This document shows, in pieces, positions 8,215 through 15,835 of a DNA stretch of 49,164 bases. A model generated the notes under the pieces. It worked only from the letters and a program-made list of their open reading frames with translations, was not told the DNA's origin and made no database searches. A program made the translations under genes and the position numbers. Numbering within the stretch: the stretch's first letter is position 1; every line of letters starts with the position of its first letter. This stretch comes from CBDUEV01 sp965366365 (GTDB lineage: Bacteria > Actinomycetota > Acidimicrobiia > Spongiisociales > JAENVV01): positions 1 to 49,164 of the forward strand of contig CBDUEV010000016.1 in assembly GCA_965366365.1 (NCBI GenBank), written 5' to 3'.

Positions 8215-10296
8215 TCAGGAGGACGGGACGATCGTGCACGAACACTCGTCGTGGAGCGGCGGGACGGAGTGGTTGTCACCGAATCCGTCGGCAGGGTCCA
8301 CCGGCCCGTGTTCCGCCATGGTTCGGCAATCCGAGCAGCCCCGGCCCGCCACCAGCCACAGGACCCGCTGCGTCCCGATGGTGGCCAAAGCCCTGGCGAC
8401 TCCGCGGTGGTAGCCGAGCCGGGCGTACCCTCTGAGGCGGCGTTCTGCCTCGTCGGTACGCCAGACCCGATAGGTCTTCGACACGACCGCGCCGACCTGC
8501 CGCGCCCCCTCGACCCGCTCCAGGTGGTGGGCGAGGTCGTTCAGGAGTGCGGCGGCGAACTCGGCTGAGTACTCAACGATGTCGTCGGGCATGGGCTTGG
8601 GGCGGCCTGCCGATTTCTCAGCCAGGGTCTCGACGCCGGCGTATCCCGCCGCAATCGACTCCTGAGCGAGCACCAGGAAATCGCCACTGACCTCAGAGGA
8701 CAGGGCTCCCACCGAGGGGGTCCACACTCCGTCGGAGACACGGATCTCCTCCAGCGCAATGTTCTGGGCTTCGGTGAGTTGACGTTTCACCGACCTGAGG
8801 ATTCGGTTGGTGATCGGCAACAGCAGCTGATCCCTCAGACCCATGGGGTCTACCCCGGCGGGAACGACGGGAACGCCTGCGGACGGCGCCGTCGTGACGT
8901 CCGCCTGTGGCGATGGCGCTCGTTCCTCCTGGAGAGCTTCGGCCCGTGCTTCGGCCGGTGCTTCCACCGGCTCTTGGGCCGGGGACTCGATCACATCCCC
9001 TCCGTCTCGTAGACTCGCGAAGAGACCCACCAACGCATCCGCAGCCGGTTCGGCAGCAGGTTCGTCGGCCGGGTCGGGGTCGGCCGTGTCGACCGGGCTC
9101 TCAAGAGTGGCACCGTCGTCGGCCGGCGGACTCTCGGATGGCGGGCTCTCGAACGCATCGTCACCCGCCGCGGGTTCGGCTTTCGACGGCAGGGCCGACT
9201 CGGCTTCGGCCCCCTCGTCCGGTTCCTCGGGAAGGTCGGCCCCGGCATCGGCTTCGGGGACGGGCTCGTCGGCCGCCGGCTCGGCCGGTGCATCTCGATC
9301 TCGACGGCCGTTGGCCATCTCGGCCGCAAGGGTGTCAACGGCGGCCCGTTCTCTCATCCGTCTCACCTCGTCGGCGATGACCGCTGCGTCCACCGAGTCT
9401 GTGTCGTCGTCGTCGATCCGCTGGGCCGGGATGATACGAACCGAGTCCTCCGGCCAACTCGACCGGTCCTCTGCCGCGCTGGGGAGCACCTTCACGGTGG
9501 TTGTGGGCTCGGGCTCGGGTTCGAGCACGGCGCTCTCCAGAGCGCTGCGCTTCTCCTCGAGGTCGGATTCGACTTTGGCCACCGTCTTTCGAACCGATTC
9601 CAACTCCTCCAGCATCTCCGCCCGGCGCACTTCCAATGCCCGCGCCCGCTCCTGGGAGGCCTCTGCCGACTTGCGGGCCACCTCAATGATCTCCTCGTGT
9701 TCGGCGCGTGCCTCGGCCAGCAGTCTTTCGGATTCCATCTTCGCCAATCGGAGGAGTTCCTCCGACTCTCGTCGAGCGCTGGCCAGCATTCGGTGGGTAT
9801 CGCGTTCGGTCTGGCCGGTCAGGGCCAGGGCCTCTCGTTCGGAGGAGGCTCTCAGCGCTTCGGCTTCCTGGGCTGCCTCTGCGACGATGGCTGCGCTCAT
9901 CTCCTGCGCCTGCGCCAGCATCGCCGAGGACGTCACCCAGGCGTCGGTCCTCATCGCCTCGGCATCGGCAGCCGAACTTCTTCGTTGCTCGTCTACCTCA
10001 GCCTGCGCCTCCGTGCGCCATCTGCTGACCTCGTCTGCCGCCCGGCGCCGTAGCCCGTCGGCGGCCTCTTTGGCGGTGGTGAGTATCTGGCCGATCTCGT
10101 GTGAGAGAGCGTCGAAATCGTGTTGGCCGCCCCCGGCCTGCTCGAGGCGCCTCGCCAGCGTCTCGGCCTGGTCGCGCAGACGTTGGATCTCGGTACCGAG
10201 CTCGGTGAGATAGCTTCGGACCTCGGCCTGGTCGAATCCACGAAACGACACTCGAAAAGAGTGCTGGGCGACATCGACCGGTCGAACATCCGACAT
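8215..10296 (-). CDS. DivIVA-like coiled-coil protein with a C-terminal MuF-like Cys/His motif
   Basis: 693 residues. The N-terminus (FRVSFRGFDQAEVRSYL) is the DivIVA/GpsB type lipid- and curvature-binding start. Residues about 30-250 are a long Ala/Glu/Arg-rich coiled coil, and about 260-480 are acidic, Pro/Ala-rich and disordered. A folded C-terminal domain follows and ends in GCSDC (Cys654, Cys657), PPLHDECSC (His682, Cys685, Cys687) and TIVP. That spacing resembles the end of the phage Mu gpF (MuF) head-morphogenesis domain. DivIVA proteins organise polar growth and division; the tail domain's job is unknown. The ATG at 10296 is preferred over GTG 10305 because TAACGT lies 7 bases before it. 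Confidence 0.75.
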   Translation of the reverse strand: MSDVRPVDVAQHSFRVSFRGFDQAEVRSYLTELGTEIQRLRDQAETLARRLEQAGGGQHDFDALSHEIGQILTTAKEAADGLRRRAADEVSRWRTEAQAEVDEQRRSSAADAEAMRTDAWVTSSAMLAQAQEMSAAIVAEAAQEAEALRASSEREALALTGQTERDTHRMLASARRESEELLRLAKMESERLLAEARAEHEEIIEVARKSAEASQERARALEVRRAEMLEELESVRKTVAKVESDLEEKRSALESAVLEPEPEPTTTVKVLPSAAEDRSSWPEDSVRIIPAQRIDDDDTDSVDAAVIADEVRRMRERAAVDTLAAEMANGRRDRDAPAEPAADEPVPEADAGADLPEEPDEGAEAESALPSKAEPAAGDDAFESPPSESPPADDGATLESPVDTADPDPADEPAAEPAADALVGLFASLRDGGDVIESPAQEPVEAPAEARAEALQEERAPSPQADVTTAPSAGVPVVPAGVDPMGLRDQLLLPITNRILRSVKRQLTEAQNIALEEIRVSDGVWTPSVGALSSEVSGDFLVLAQESIAAGYAGVETLAEKSAGRPKPMPDDIVEYSAEFAAALLNDLAHHLERVEGARQVGAVVSKTYRVWRTDEAERRLRGYARLGYHRGVARALATIGTQRVLWLVAGRGCSDCRTMAEHGPVDPADGFGDNHSVPPLHDECSCTIVPSS

Positions 10297-10303
10297 GCGG
10301 CCC

Positions 10304-10309
10304 ACGTTA
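10304..10309 (-). promoter_or_regulatory. -10 box of a leaderless promoter for the DivIVA-like gene
   Basis: TAACGT on the minus strand, 7 bases before ATG 10296. It overlaps the alternative GTG start at 10305, which argues against that start. Confidence 0.45.
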
Positions 10310-10357
10310 CCCGGCCGCCCGCCAGAAAACGCTGCTTTGGCTCGATATGCCCGGCGT

Positions 10358-11425
10358 CTACTGCTCGAGCGGCGGAAGGGCCGCCAGGAACTCGAGAGCG
10401 TCGTCGAGGGTGGCGACTTCTACGAGTTCGACGTCCGTTTCGACCGTCAGCGCGTCCTCGTAATTCCCGGCCGGAACGAGGATGTACTCGGCGCCCGCCT
10501 CGGTGGCGGCCACCACCTTCTGGCGGATGCCCCCAATCGACCCGACCTTCTCGTCCTCGCTCATGGTTCCGGTCCCGGCGATGACTCTCCCTTTGGAGAG
10601 GTCGTCGTCGGAGAGGAGGTCCATGATCGTGAGGGTGTACATGAGCCCGGCCGACGGCCCACCGATATTGCCGTCAGCGATATCGATTCCGAATGGGTTC
10701 GCCGTGGCCGCCAGTACTCCGACCATGGGACGTGAGGCGTCGTCGACGTGGGGCACCAGGGTCACCGAAAGGGTCAGCTCCTCCCCTTCCCGAAGAATGC
10801 TCAGCTCGAGCTCGTCGCCGATGGCGTGCCCCGTGATGATCTCGATGAAATCAGGCGCGGTGGCGACCGGCACTCCATCGACGGCCGTGATGAGATCGTC
10901 CACCTCGAGGATGCCGATCACCGGCGAGCCCTCGGAAATGCCCGAGACAAACACGCCGGCGCCTTCGACGGGCCCTTCGTAGCCGATCTTCTGGGTCGCC
11001 ACGTAGATGGCCACGTTCTTCGACTCGTCCATGCTGCGCCGATTGCGTTCCTGGTACTGCTCGTCGTCCTCGTCGGAGCTCCTGATCGCTTCGCGTGCGT
11101 AGAGATCCACGGTTGGGTCGAACCAGGCCACCGCGTACTCGAGGGCCCGCACCTCGGAGAGTTCAACGGTCAGCATGTAGAACTCTCCGGTGAGGGGGTC
11201 GGGTTCATCGAAGACCACCATCTCGTCGACCTCGTGGACCGGACCCGGCGAGAAGGCGTAGTACGGCACCTCGATGGTCATCGATGCGGCCAGGGCGATG
11301 GCCAGGACGACCATGAAACCGGCGAGATAGAGCGGCCAACGGGGCAGAGCAGGACGCTGCGAGTCGGAGACGGCAACGGGGTGTGCCACGCGACTGTTCT
11401 CTCCGATTGACTGATCACCATCCAT
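10358..11425 (-). CDS. YlbL-type PDZ/Lon-domain serine protease
   Basis: 355 residues: a cytoplasmic N-terminus, one membrane helix (about 30-50), then an outward-facing part with a PDZ domain (about 150-225) and a Lon-type S16 proteolytic domain. The Ser-Lys dyad is visible as GGPSAG (Ser258) and GGIRQK (Lys303). The N-terminal YYAFSPGPV motif is typical of the family, and the size fits. It is a membrane-tethered protease with likely extracytoplasmic quality-control or checkpoint roles; in Bacillus YlbL degrades a division inhibitor. It is divergent from bioY. The start at 11425 follows a leaderless-type -10. Confidence 0.85.
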   Translation of the reverse strand: MDGDQSIGENSRVAHPVAVSDSQRPALPRWPLYLAGFMVVLAIALAASMTIEVPYYAFSPGPVHEVDEMVVFDEPDPLTGEFYMLTVELSEVRALEYAVAWFDPTVDLYAREAIRSSDEDDEQYQERNRRSMDESKNVAIYVATQKIGYEGPVEGAGVFVSGISEGSPVIGILEVDDLITAVDGVPVATAPDFIEIITGHAIGDELELSILREGEELTLSVTLVPHVDDASRPMVGVLAATANPFGIDIADGNIGGPSAGLMYTLTIMDLLSDDDLSKGRVIAGTGTMSEDEKVGSIGGIRQKVVAATEAGAEYILVPAGNYEDALTVETDVELVEVATLDDALEFLAALPPLEQ

Positions 11426-11431
11426 GCGGGC

Positions 11432-11437
11432 ATGGTA
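11432..11437 (-). promoter_or_regulatory. -10 box of a leaderless promoter for the YlbL-type gene
   Basis: TACCAT on the minus strand, 6 bases before ATG 11425. Confidence 0.45.
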
Positions 11438-11537
11438 CCCCCGACCGGCTGCAACCTCGGCCCAACGTGATCGCGGAGTAACGTGGAGAACGGTGCCTGG
11501 GTCCAAGCAGGCAATCGACACACAGGAGGAACTCGGC

Positions 11538-12113
11538 ATGCTCGCTCACCCGGCCGTTCTCGGCTCACGGGTCTTTCCCCGGTCGTCCGTCGTCGGGCTG
11601 ACGATGATCGCCGGGTTCGCCCTGTTGACCGCCCTCCTCGCCCAGTGGCAGATACACCTGCCCTTCACGCCCGTGCCGGTGACCGGTCAGACCCTCGGAG
11701 TGCTGCTCGCCGGAGCCGCCCTCGGGAGCCGAGCGGGAGCCGCCAGCCAGGGCTTGTACTGGATGCTCGGCGCCATCGGACTCCCCTTCTACGCCGGCGG
11801 CACCGGCGGATGGGAACACGCCACCGGGTCCACCGCCGGCTACCTGGCCGGCTTCTTGGTGGCGGCGTGGGTGGTCGGTCGCCTGGCCGAGAGTCGCCAA
11901 GATCGTCGGATTCTCACGTCCATTCCGGCCATGCTCACCGGGTCGGCGATCATCTACGGGTTCGGTATCACCTGGCTGATGATTTCGCTCGAAGTCGACC
12001 TGGCCCAGGCGATCGCGTGGGGTTTCACCCCGTTCGTGCTTGGAGATCTCATCAAGGTCGTCGCCGCAGGCGCACTCCTCCCCGGGATCTGGAGACTGCT
12101 TGGCGACGCCTGA
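11538..12113 (+). CDS. bioY: BioY biotin transporter substrate-binding subunit
   Basis: 191 residues, about six membrane helices, the normal BioY length. Family motifs are LPFTPVPVTGQTLGVLLAGA near residue 45, the GALGLPF-like MLGAIGLPFYAGGTGG, and the loop STAGYLAGF; the Gly-rich loops form the biotin pocket. BioY is the S component of an ECF transporter and can work alone or with an ATPase module, none of which is nearby. ATG 11538 is fixed by AGGAGG at 11524-11529, 8 bases upstream. No BirA operator was recognised. A 10-bp hairpin begins at its stop codon. Confidence 0.9.
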   Translation: MLAHPAVLGSRVFPRSSVVGLTMIAGFALLTALLAQWQIHLPFTPVPVTGQTLGVLLAGAALGSRAGAASQGLYWMLGAIGLPFYAGGTGGWEHATGSTAGYLAGFLVAAWVVGRLAESRQDRRILTSIPAMLTGSAIIYGFGITWLMISLEVDLAQAIAWGFTPFVLGDLIKVVAAGALLPGIWRLLGDA

Positions 12114-12141
12114 CCGAATTCACCATGTGACTTCGGTCAGG
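12109..12141 (+). terminator. hairpin overlapping the bioY stop codon
   Basis: CCTGACCGAA (12109-12118) pairs perfectly with TTCGGTCAGG (12132-12141) across a 13-base loop. There is no T-tract, which is common for actinobacterial terminators. Confidence 0.55.
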
Positions 12142-12328
12142 TTGGAGAACGCTCGGGCGTTCTTCGCCTGACAGCCCGTCCCCGAGTTTCCCCACACCCA
12201 GGGGTCGCTGGCGAACCGGAGGTTCGTCAAAGGGCTACCGCCCTCCCGAGACCTCCCCGCGGAAGGGCACGCAGAGAGGGGCTGCGGTCCCCCGCAGCCC
12301 CTCTCCCTCGTTTGGTTGTTGGTTGGGA
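12142..12328. other. intergenic region between convergent bioY and the binding-protein gene
   Basis: No coding sequence was found. Besides the two terminator-like hairpins at its ends, it holds two weaker inverted repeats: GAACGC/GCGTTC at about 12147-12162 and CGAACC/GGTTCG at 12212-12226 with a 3-base loop. Confidence 0.6.
12274..12305 (-). terminator. strong terminator hairpin of the liv-type operon
   Basis: GAGAGGGGCTGCGG (12274-12287) and CCGCAGCCCCTCTC (12292-12305) form a perfect 14-bp, very GC-rich stem with a 4-base loop. It lies 24 bases past the binding-protein stop. There is no U-tract in either direction. Confidence 0.7.
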
Positions 12329-13747
12329 CTAGCCGGCGCAGGCGGCCGTGAAGTCGTATCCGGCAGCCGTCGAGCCGACGAAGAAGTCCTGGATCGTGGC
12401 GATACCCGTCGACGCATCCGCCGAGTAGGCACCGATCACCGCTTCACGCGGGAAGACATCGTTGGCGGCACCAGCGAAGGACCGCTCAGGCATCATGCCC
12501 TCGTAGTCCACCGTCCCGAGACTCAACGCTGCTTCGACGATCCCAGCCTTGGTCAGGTCGCCGGCGTTGTAGGCGGCATCGAGAGCCGACTTCAAGCCAT
12601 ACTGCGAAACCCAACCCGACACCCAGAAGTCGTTCGGGTCCTGCCCGACCGACGTCACCGCGGCGCGCATCTTCTCATGCCCAACCGAGTCCGTATCCCA
12701 TCCAGGCACGAACGACGACTGGAAGAAGATCCCAGACTCGAAAGCCGGAGCGGCAGGAGAGGCGAGCAGAGCCGAGTTCCACGAAGGAGCGGCGCCGATG
12801 AAGAGCGGCACGTCAGCTCCGAGCTGCTGGGCTGCACCACCGACGATGGCGGCCGTCTCGCTCGGACCCACCACGAGGATCACCAGGTCCGGAGTCTCAC
12901 CGACGACCTGCGCAACCGCCTCGGTCTGAGACGGATCACCACCGGCCGACGCTGGGATGACCGGCTCGTTCCAGATGATCTCGAGGCCGTTGGCCTCGGC
13001 AGCCAGAGCAACACCGGCCGCATAGTCCAAGCCGTAGTCGTTGGGAATGGCAAGGATTCCGATCGTGGAGAGCTCACGACCCTGGGCCGGGAAGGCTCCA
13101 GAAGCCCAGTCGATGGCGTTCATCGCCTCGAAGCAGTAGTTGGTGCCGAACTCGATGATGCTGTCCTCGAACGCCCAACCGGACCACCAGGACATCGGCA
13201 CGGCGATCGTGCTGTCCCGCTCGTAGTCCGGAATGGCGGCAATCGACTGCGATGTTCCGAGCGACATGGCCAAAGCGGCCACGTCACCGGCGATCTGGTT
13301 GTAGGAAGCCACCAGCACATCCGGCTGGTACTGCGTGTCCTTCTTGAGGTCCTCGGGGACGGCGACGTCGTAGGCTCCGCCGATGCCGTCACCGGCGTTG
13401 ACGGTTGCCCAGAAGAGCTGCTGAGCGCCGTAGAGCGGCGCCGAGGCAGCCTGGAACGGTCCGGACTCATCCGTGAGGACACCCAAGTAGATGCAGCCAC
13501 GGTCCGGATTGCCACCCGGGCACGGCTCTTCGGTGACGCCCACATCGGTGGCGACCATCATCTCTTCGCCGGCCACGGTGGTTTCCGTCATCGCCTCTGT
13601 TGTTTCCGTCGGCGCTTCGGTCGTTGCCACGGTTGTTTCCGTGGTTTCGGCCGGCGCCGTCGTTTCGTCAGTCTGCTGAGAACAGGCCACGAGGGCGAGG
13701 GCGAAGACCGCCACCCAAGCCACGAGTTTCCAATACCCTCTTCGCAT
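12329..13747 (-). CDS. branched-chain-type ABC transporter substrate-binding lipoprotein
   Basis: 472 residues. A lipoprotein signal (MRRGYWKLVAWVAVFALALVAC) gives a lipobox LVAC, so the mature protein is anchored outside the membrane by Cys25 or thereabouts. A Thr/Glu-rich low-complexity linker (TTAPAETTETTVATTEAPTE) follows, then a periplasmic-binding-protein type I fold. It delivers the ligand to the LivHM-like permease encoded upstream in the same operon. ATG 13747 is chosen because GGAGG lies 10 bases upstream; ATG 13756 sits too close to that site. Ligand unknown: the acyl-CoA synthetase in the operon suggests a carboxylic acid rather than leucine. Confidence 0.85.
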   Translation of the reverse strand: MRRGYWKLVAWVAVFALALVACSQQTDETTAPAETTETTVATTEAPTETTEAMTETTVAGEEMMVATDVGVTEEPCPGGNPDRGCIYLGVLTDESGPFQAASAPLYGAQQLFWATVNAGDGIGGAYDVAVPEDLKKDTQYQPDVLVASYNQIAGDVAALAMSLGTSQSIAAIPDYERDSTIAVPMSWWSGWAFEDSIIEFGTNYCFEAMNAIDWASGAFPAQGRELSTIGILAIPNDYGLDYAAGVALAAEANGLEIIWNEPVIPASAGGDPSQTEAVAQVVGETPDLVILVVGPSETAAIVGGAAQQLGADVPLFIGAAPSWNSALLASPAAPAFESGIFFQSSFVPGWDTDSVGHEKMRAAVTSVGQDPNDFWVSGWVSQYGLKSALDAAYNAGDLTKAGIVEAALSLGTVDYEGMMPERSFAGAANDVFPREAVIGAYSADASTGIATIQDFFVGSTAAGYDFTAACAG

Positions 13748-13802
13748 AGCTCTCATTCCTCCGTTGTCTCTGTGGGTTGACGTCCGGCGCAATCCCGGAC
13801 CG

Positions 13803-13820
13803 TTCCGGCCGAAGCCGGAA
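13803..13820 (-). promoter_or_regulatory. cUUCGg-capped hairpin between livM and the binding-protein gene
   Basis: In the operon mRNA (minus strand) TTCCGGC and GCCGGAA form a 7-bp stem closing on TTCG with a C-G closing pair, an extra-stable tetraloop. It lies between the livM stop and the binding-protein ribosome site. Such hairpins can mark RNA processing or protect a 3' end so the binding protein is made in excess. Confidence 0.5.
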
Positions 13821-13832
13821 GAATTGGTGAAG

Positions 13833-14942
13833 TCAGTAACTGAACGGCCACGCCTTCCAGTAGTTGCGAAGTCGCATCCAGATTCCATTGAGCCCCATGG
13901 GTTCGAGAATCAGGAACCCGATGATAAGCACTCCGAAGGTGATCCGCTCCAACTGGGACGTGCTGAGCATCCCCTGAGAACTCACTTCGAGGAAGGGAAG
14001 GATCCGTCCCGCTCCATCGATCATGCGTGGGAGGAGCGTCAAGAACGCAGCTCCCATGATGGATCCGGTGATGCTGGCCGCTCCTCCGATCACCACCATG
14101 GCGATGTAGTTGAACGAGAGCAGGAGGTTGAACGAGTTGGTGTTCACGAAACCGGTGATCGTGAAGAGCAACGAGCCGGCCACTCCCGCATAGAAAGAAG
14201 ATACGGCGAAGGCCAGCACCTTGTACCGGGTGAGGTCGATTCCCATCACCTCGGCGGCGATGTCGCGATCCCGAATGGCTGCGAAGGCCCGCCCGATACG
14301 GGATCGGACGATGTTCTTCGCACCCAGACCCATGATGACGAGAATGATGAGTGTCAGCCAATAGATCTGTTGCTCGCGGGTCACGGCGTACCCACCGATC
14401 ACACCGTCGATGTCGAAACGCCATCCGGCCAAAGTGAGGACCCCCGGTTCGCGCCCGATCCCGGGGCCGCCGGTGATCGTCTCCCACTCACGGAAGAGAT
14501 GTTCCCCGAGGAACACCAAACCCAAGGTGAGGAAGGCCAGATACAGGCCGCGCAGACGGACCGCGATTGGAGCGATGGCTGCCCCGATCAAGGCAGCAGT
14601 CAGTCCCGCCAACGGAATCCAGAAGATCAGATCGAGCCCCAGTCCCGTCACCCGGTCCGTGGCCTCGCCGCCGAAAACCGCTCCGGCATACGCCCCGACC
14701 CCCAAGAAAAAGGCATGCGCCAAAGACACCTGACCGGCATAACCCGTCACCAGATTGAGACCGATCACCCCGATCGACGCAATGAAGGCGGTGGCGATGA
14801 GGATCAGCCAGTCGCGGGGCAACCAGATCGCGGCGACCGCCACGGCCACGAGCCCAACCACGAACCAGACCCGCTGCGTGACCGACGGCAGCATGGCCGA
14901 ATCCGACTCATATCGGGTGAAGAGCGAAGGCCTGCCTCTCAT
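13833..14942 (-). CDS. livM: branched-chain-type ABC transporter permease (LivM-like)
   Basis: 369 residues with about ten hydrophobic helices. LivM marks are GLNLVTGYAGQVSLAHAFF, GLYLAFLTLGLVFL, the cytoplasmic coupling loop RSRIGRAFAAIRDRDIAAEVMGI and the block VVIGGAASITGSIMGAAFL. It forms the channel with the LivH-like protein. The ATG at 14942 overlaps the livH stop as ATGA, so they are translationally coupled. An internal ATG at about 14894 is a weaker alternative. Confidence 0.85.
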   Translation of the reverse strand: MRGRPSLFTRYESDSAMLPSVTQRVWFVVGLVAVAVAAIWLPRDWLILIATAFIASIGVIGLNLVTGYAGQVSLAHAFFLGVGAYAGAVFGGEATDRVTGLGLDLIFWIPLAGLTAALIGAAIAPIAVRLRGLYLAFLTLGLVFLGEHLFREWETITGGPGIGREPGVLTLAGWRFDIDGVIGGYAVTREQQIYWLTLIILVIMGLGAKNIVRSRIGRAFAAIRDRDIAAEVMGIDLTRYKVLAFAVSSFYAGVAGSLLFTITGFVNTNSFNLLLSFNYIAMVVIGGAASITGSIMGAAFLTLLPRMIDGAGRILPFLEVSSQGMLSTSQLERITFGVLIIGFLILEPMGLNGIWMRLRNYWKAWPFSY

Positions 14943-15835
14943 ACCCGCTCGACCTCGGCGGTGCCGAAGAGCCCGTACGGCCTGACCAGCAAGACCAACA
15001 GCAGCACGACATAGGGAACCACCTGGCTGAAGTTCCCGCCCAACCACGGGGCCACGTTGCTCTGATACGTCGCCGTGTAGGCCTCCGCCAGTCCGATCAC
15101 CAAGGCTCCGACCACGGCTCCACCGATCGAATCGAGCCCGCCGACCACGATGGCAGGCAGAGCCTTGAGTCCCACCACGTACGTGCTCTGGGTGAGCCCG
15201 GCCAGGTCGGTGCTCGCGAACATACCGGCGATCGCCGCCATCGCTCCGGCCATGATCCACGCCAGGGCAAACACGCCACCGACGTTGATGCCTTGAGCAA
15301 GCGCCACTTCCTGATCGATCGCAGTCGCCCGCATGGCGAGACCGATCCGCGAGTAACGAAAGAAGGCGAACAGCAGCGCGGTGATGACCACGGCCGTGAC
15401 GATCATCGCCACACTCCGCTGCTGGACCGTGGCACCGGCCAGCGACCACGAATTGAAGCCCCAGGGATCGCCCACTCCACGAAAGTCGAGGCCGATGAGG
15501 TTGTTGATGGGAGTTCGGATCACGATATCGAGGCCAATGGTCAAGATGGCGATCGAGAAGAGCGGCTTTCCGATCATCGGCCTGATCGCGATGCGTTCGG
15601 AGGCCCAGCCGAGCAGAGCAGCCGCACCGACACCGCACAGCACCGCGACCGGGAATATGAAGCCGAGATCGACCGCAAACCACGAAACGAGGTAGGCGCC
15701 GAACAGCATGACCGCCGGGTGGGCGAAGCTGAGCACCTGCATCGCCTTGTAGATGATCACGAAGCCCAAGGCCAACAGGGCATAGATGGAGGCCAGCGAC
15801 AGTCCCGAGATGGTTGCCTGGAGAAACGTCGTCAC
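14939..15835 (-). CDS. livH: branched-chain-type ABC transporter permease (LivH-like)
   Basis: 298 residues, about eight membrane helices, standard LivH length. Motifs seen are GLSLASIYALLALGFVIIYK, LSFAHPAVMLFGAYL, SRIGLAMRATAIDQEVALAQGI (the coupling loop contacting the ATPases) and KALPAIVVGGLDSIGGAVVGAL. The GTG start overlaps the stop of the acyl-CoA synthetase as GTGA and its stop overlaps livM, placing it in the middle of the coupled operon. Confidence 0.88.
   Translation of the reverse strand: MTTFLQATISGLSLASIYALLALGFVIIYKAMQVLSFAHPAVMLFGAYLVSWFAVDLGFIFPVAVLCGVGAAALLGWASERIAIRPMIGKPLFSIAILTIGLDIVIRTPINNLIGLDFRGVGDPWGFNSWSLAGATVQQRSVAMIVTAVVITALLFAFFRYSRIGLAMRATAIDQEVALAQGINVGGVFALAWIMAGAMAAIAGMFASTDLAGLTQSTYVVGLKALPAIVVGGLDSIGGAVVGALVIGLAEAYTATYQSNVAPWLGGNFSQVVPYVVLLLVLLVRPYGLFGTAEVERV

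Noticed and set aside
8843..10213. Ser/Ala-rich plus-strand frame that looks like a cell-wall protein
   Set aside because: It is the antisense of the DivIVA-like coiled coil; its Ser runs mirror Glu/Arg codons on the other strand.
12212..12226. CGAACC/GGTTCG hairpin in the gap after bioY
   Set aside because: Stem of only 6 bp with a 3-base loop; the larger hairpins nearby explain termination better.
12323..13780. Plus-strand open frame opposite the binding-protein gene
   Set aside because: Arg/Gly/His-rich antisense frame covering a lipoprotein gene with a clear signal peptide and terminator.
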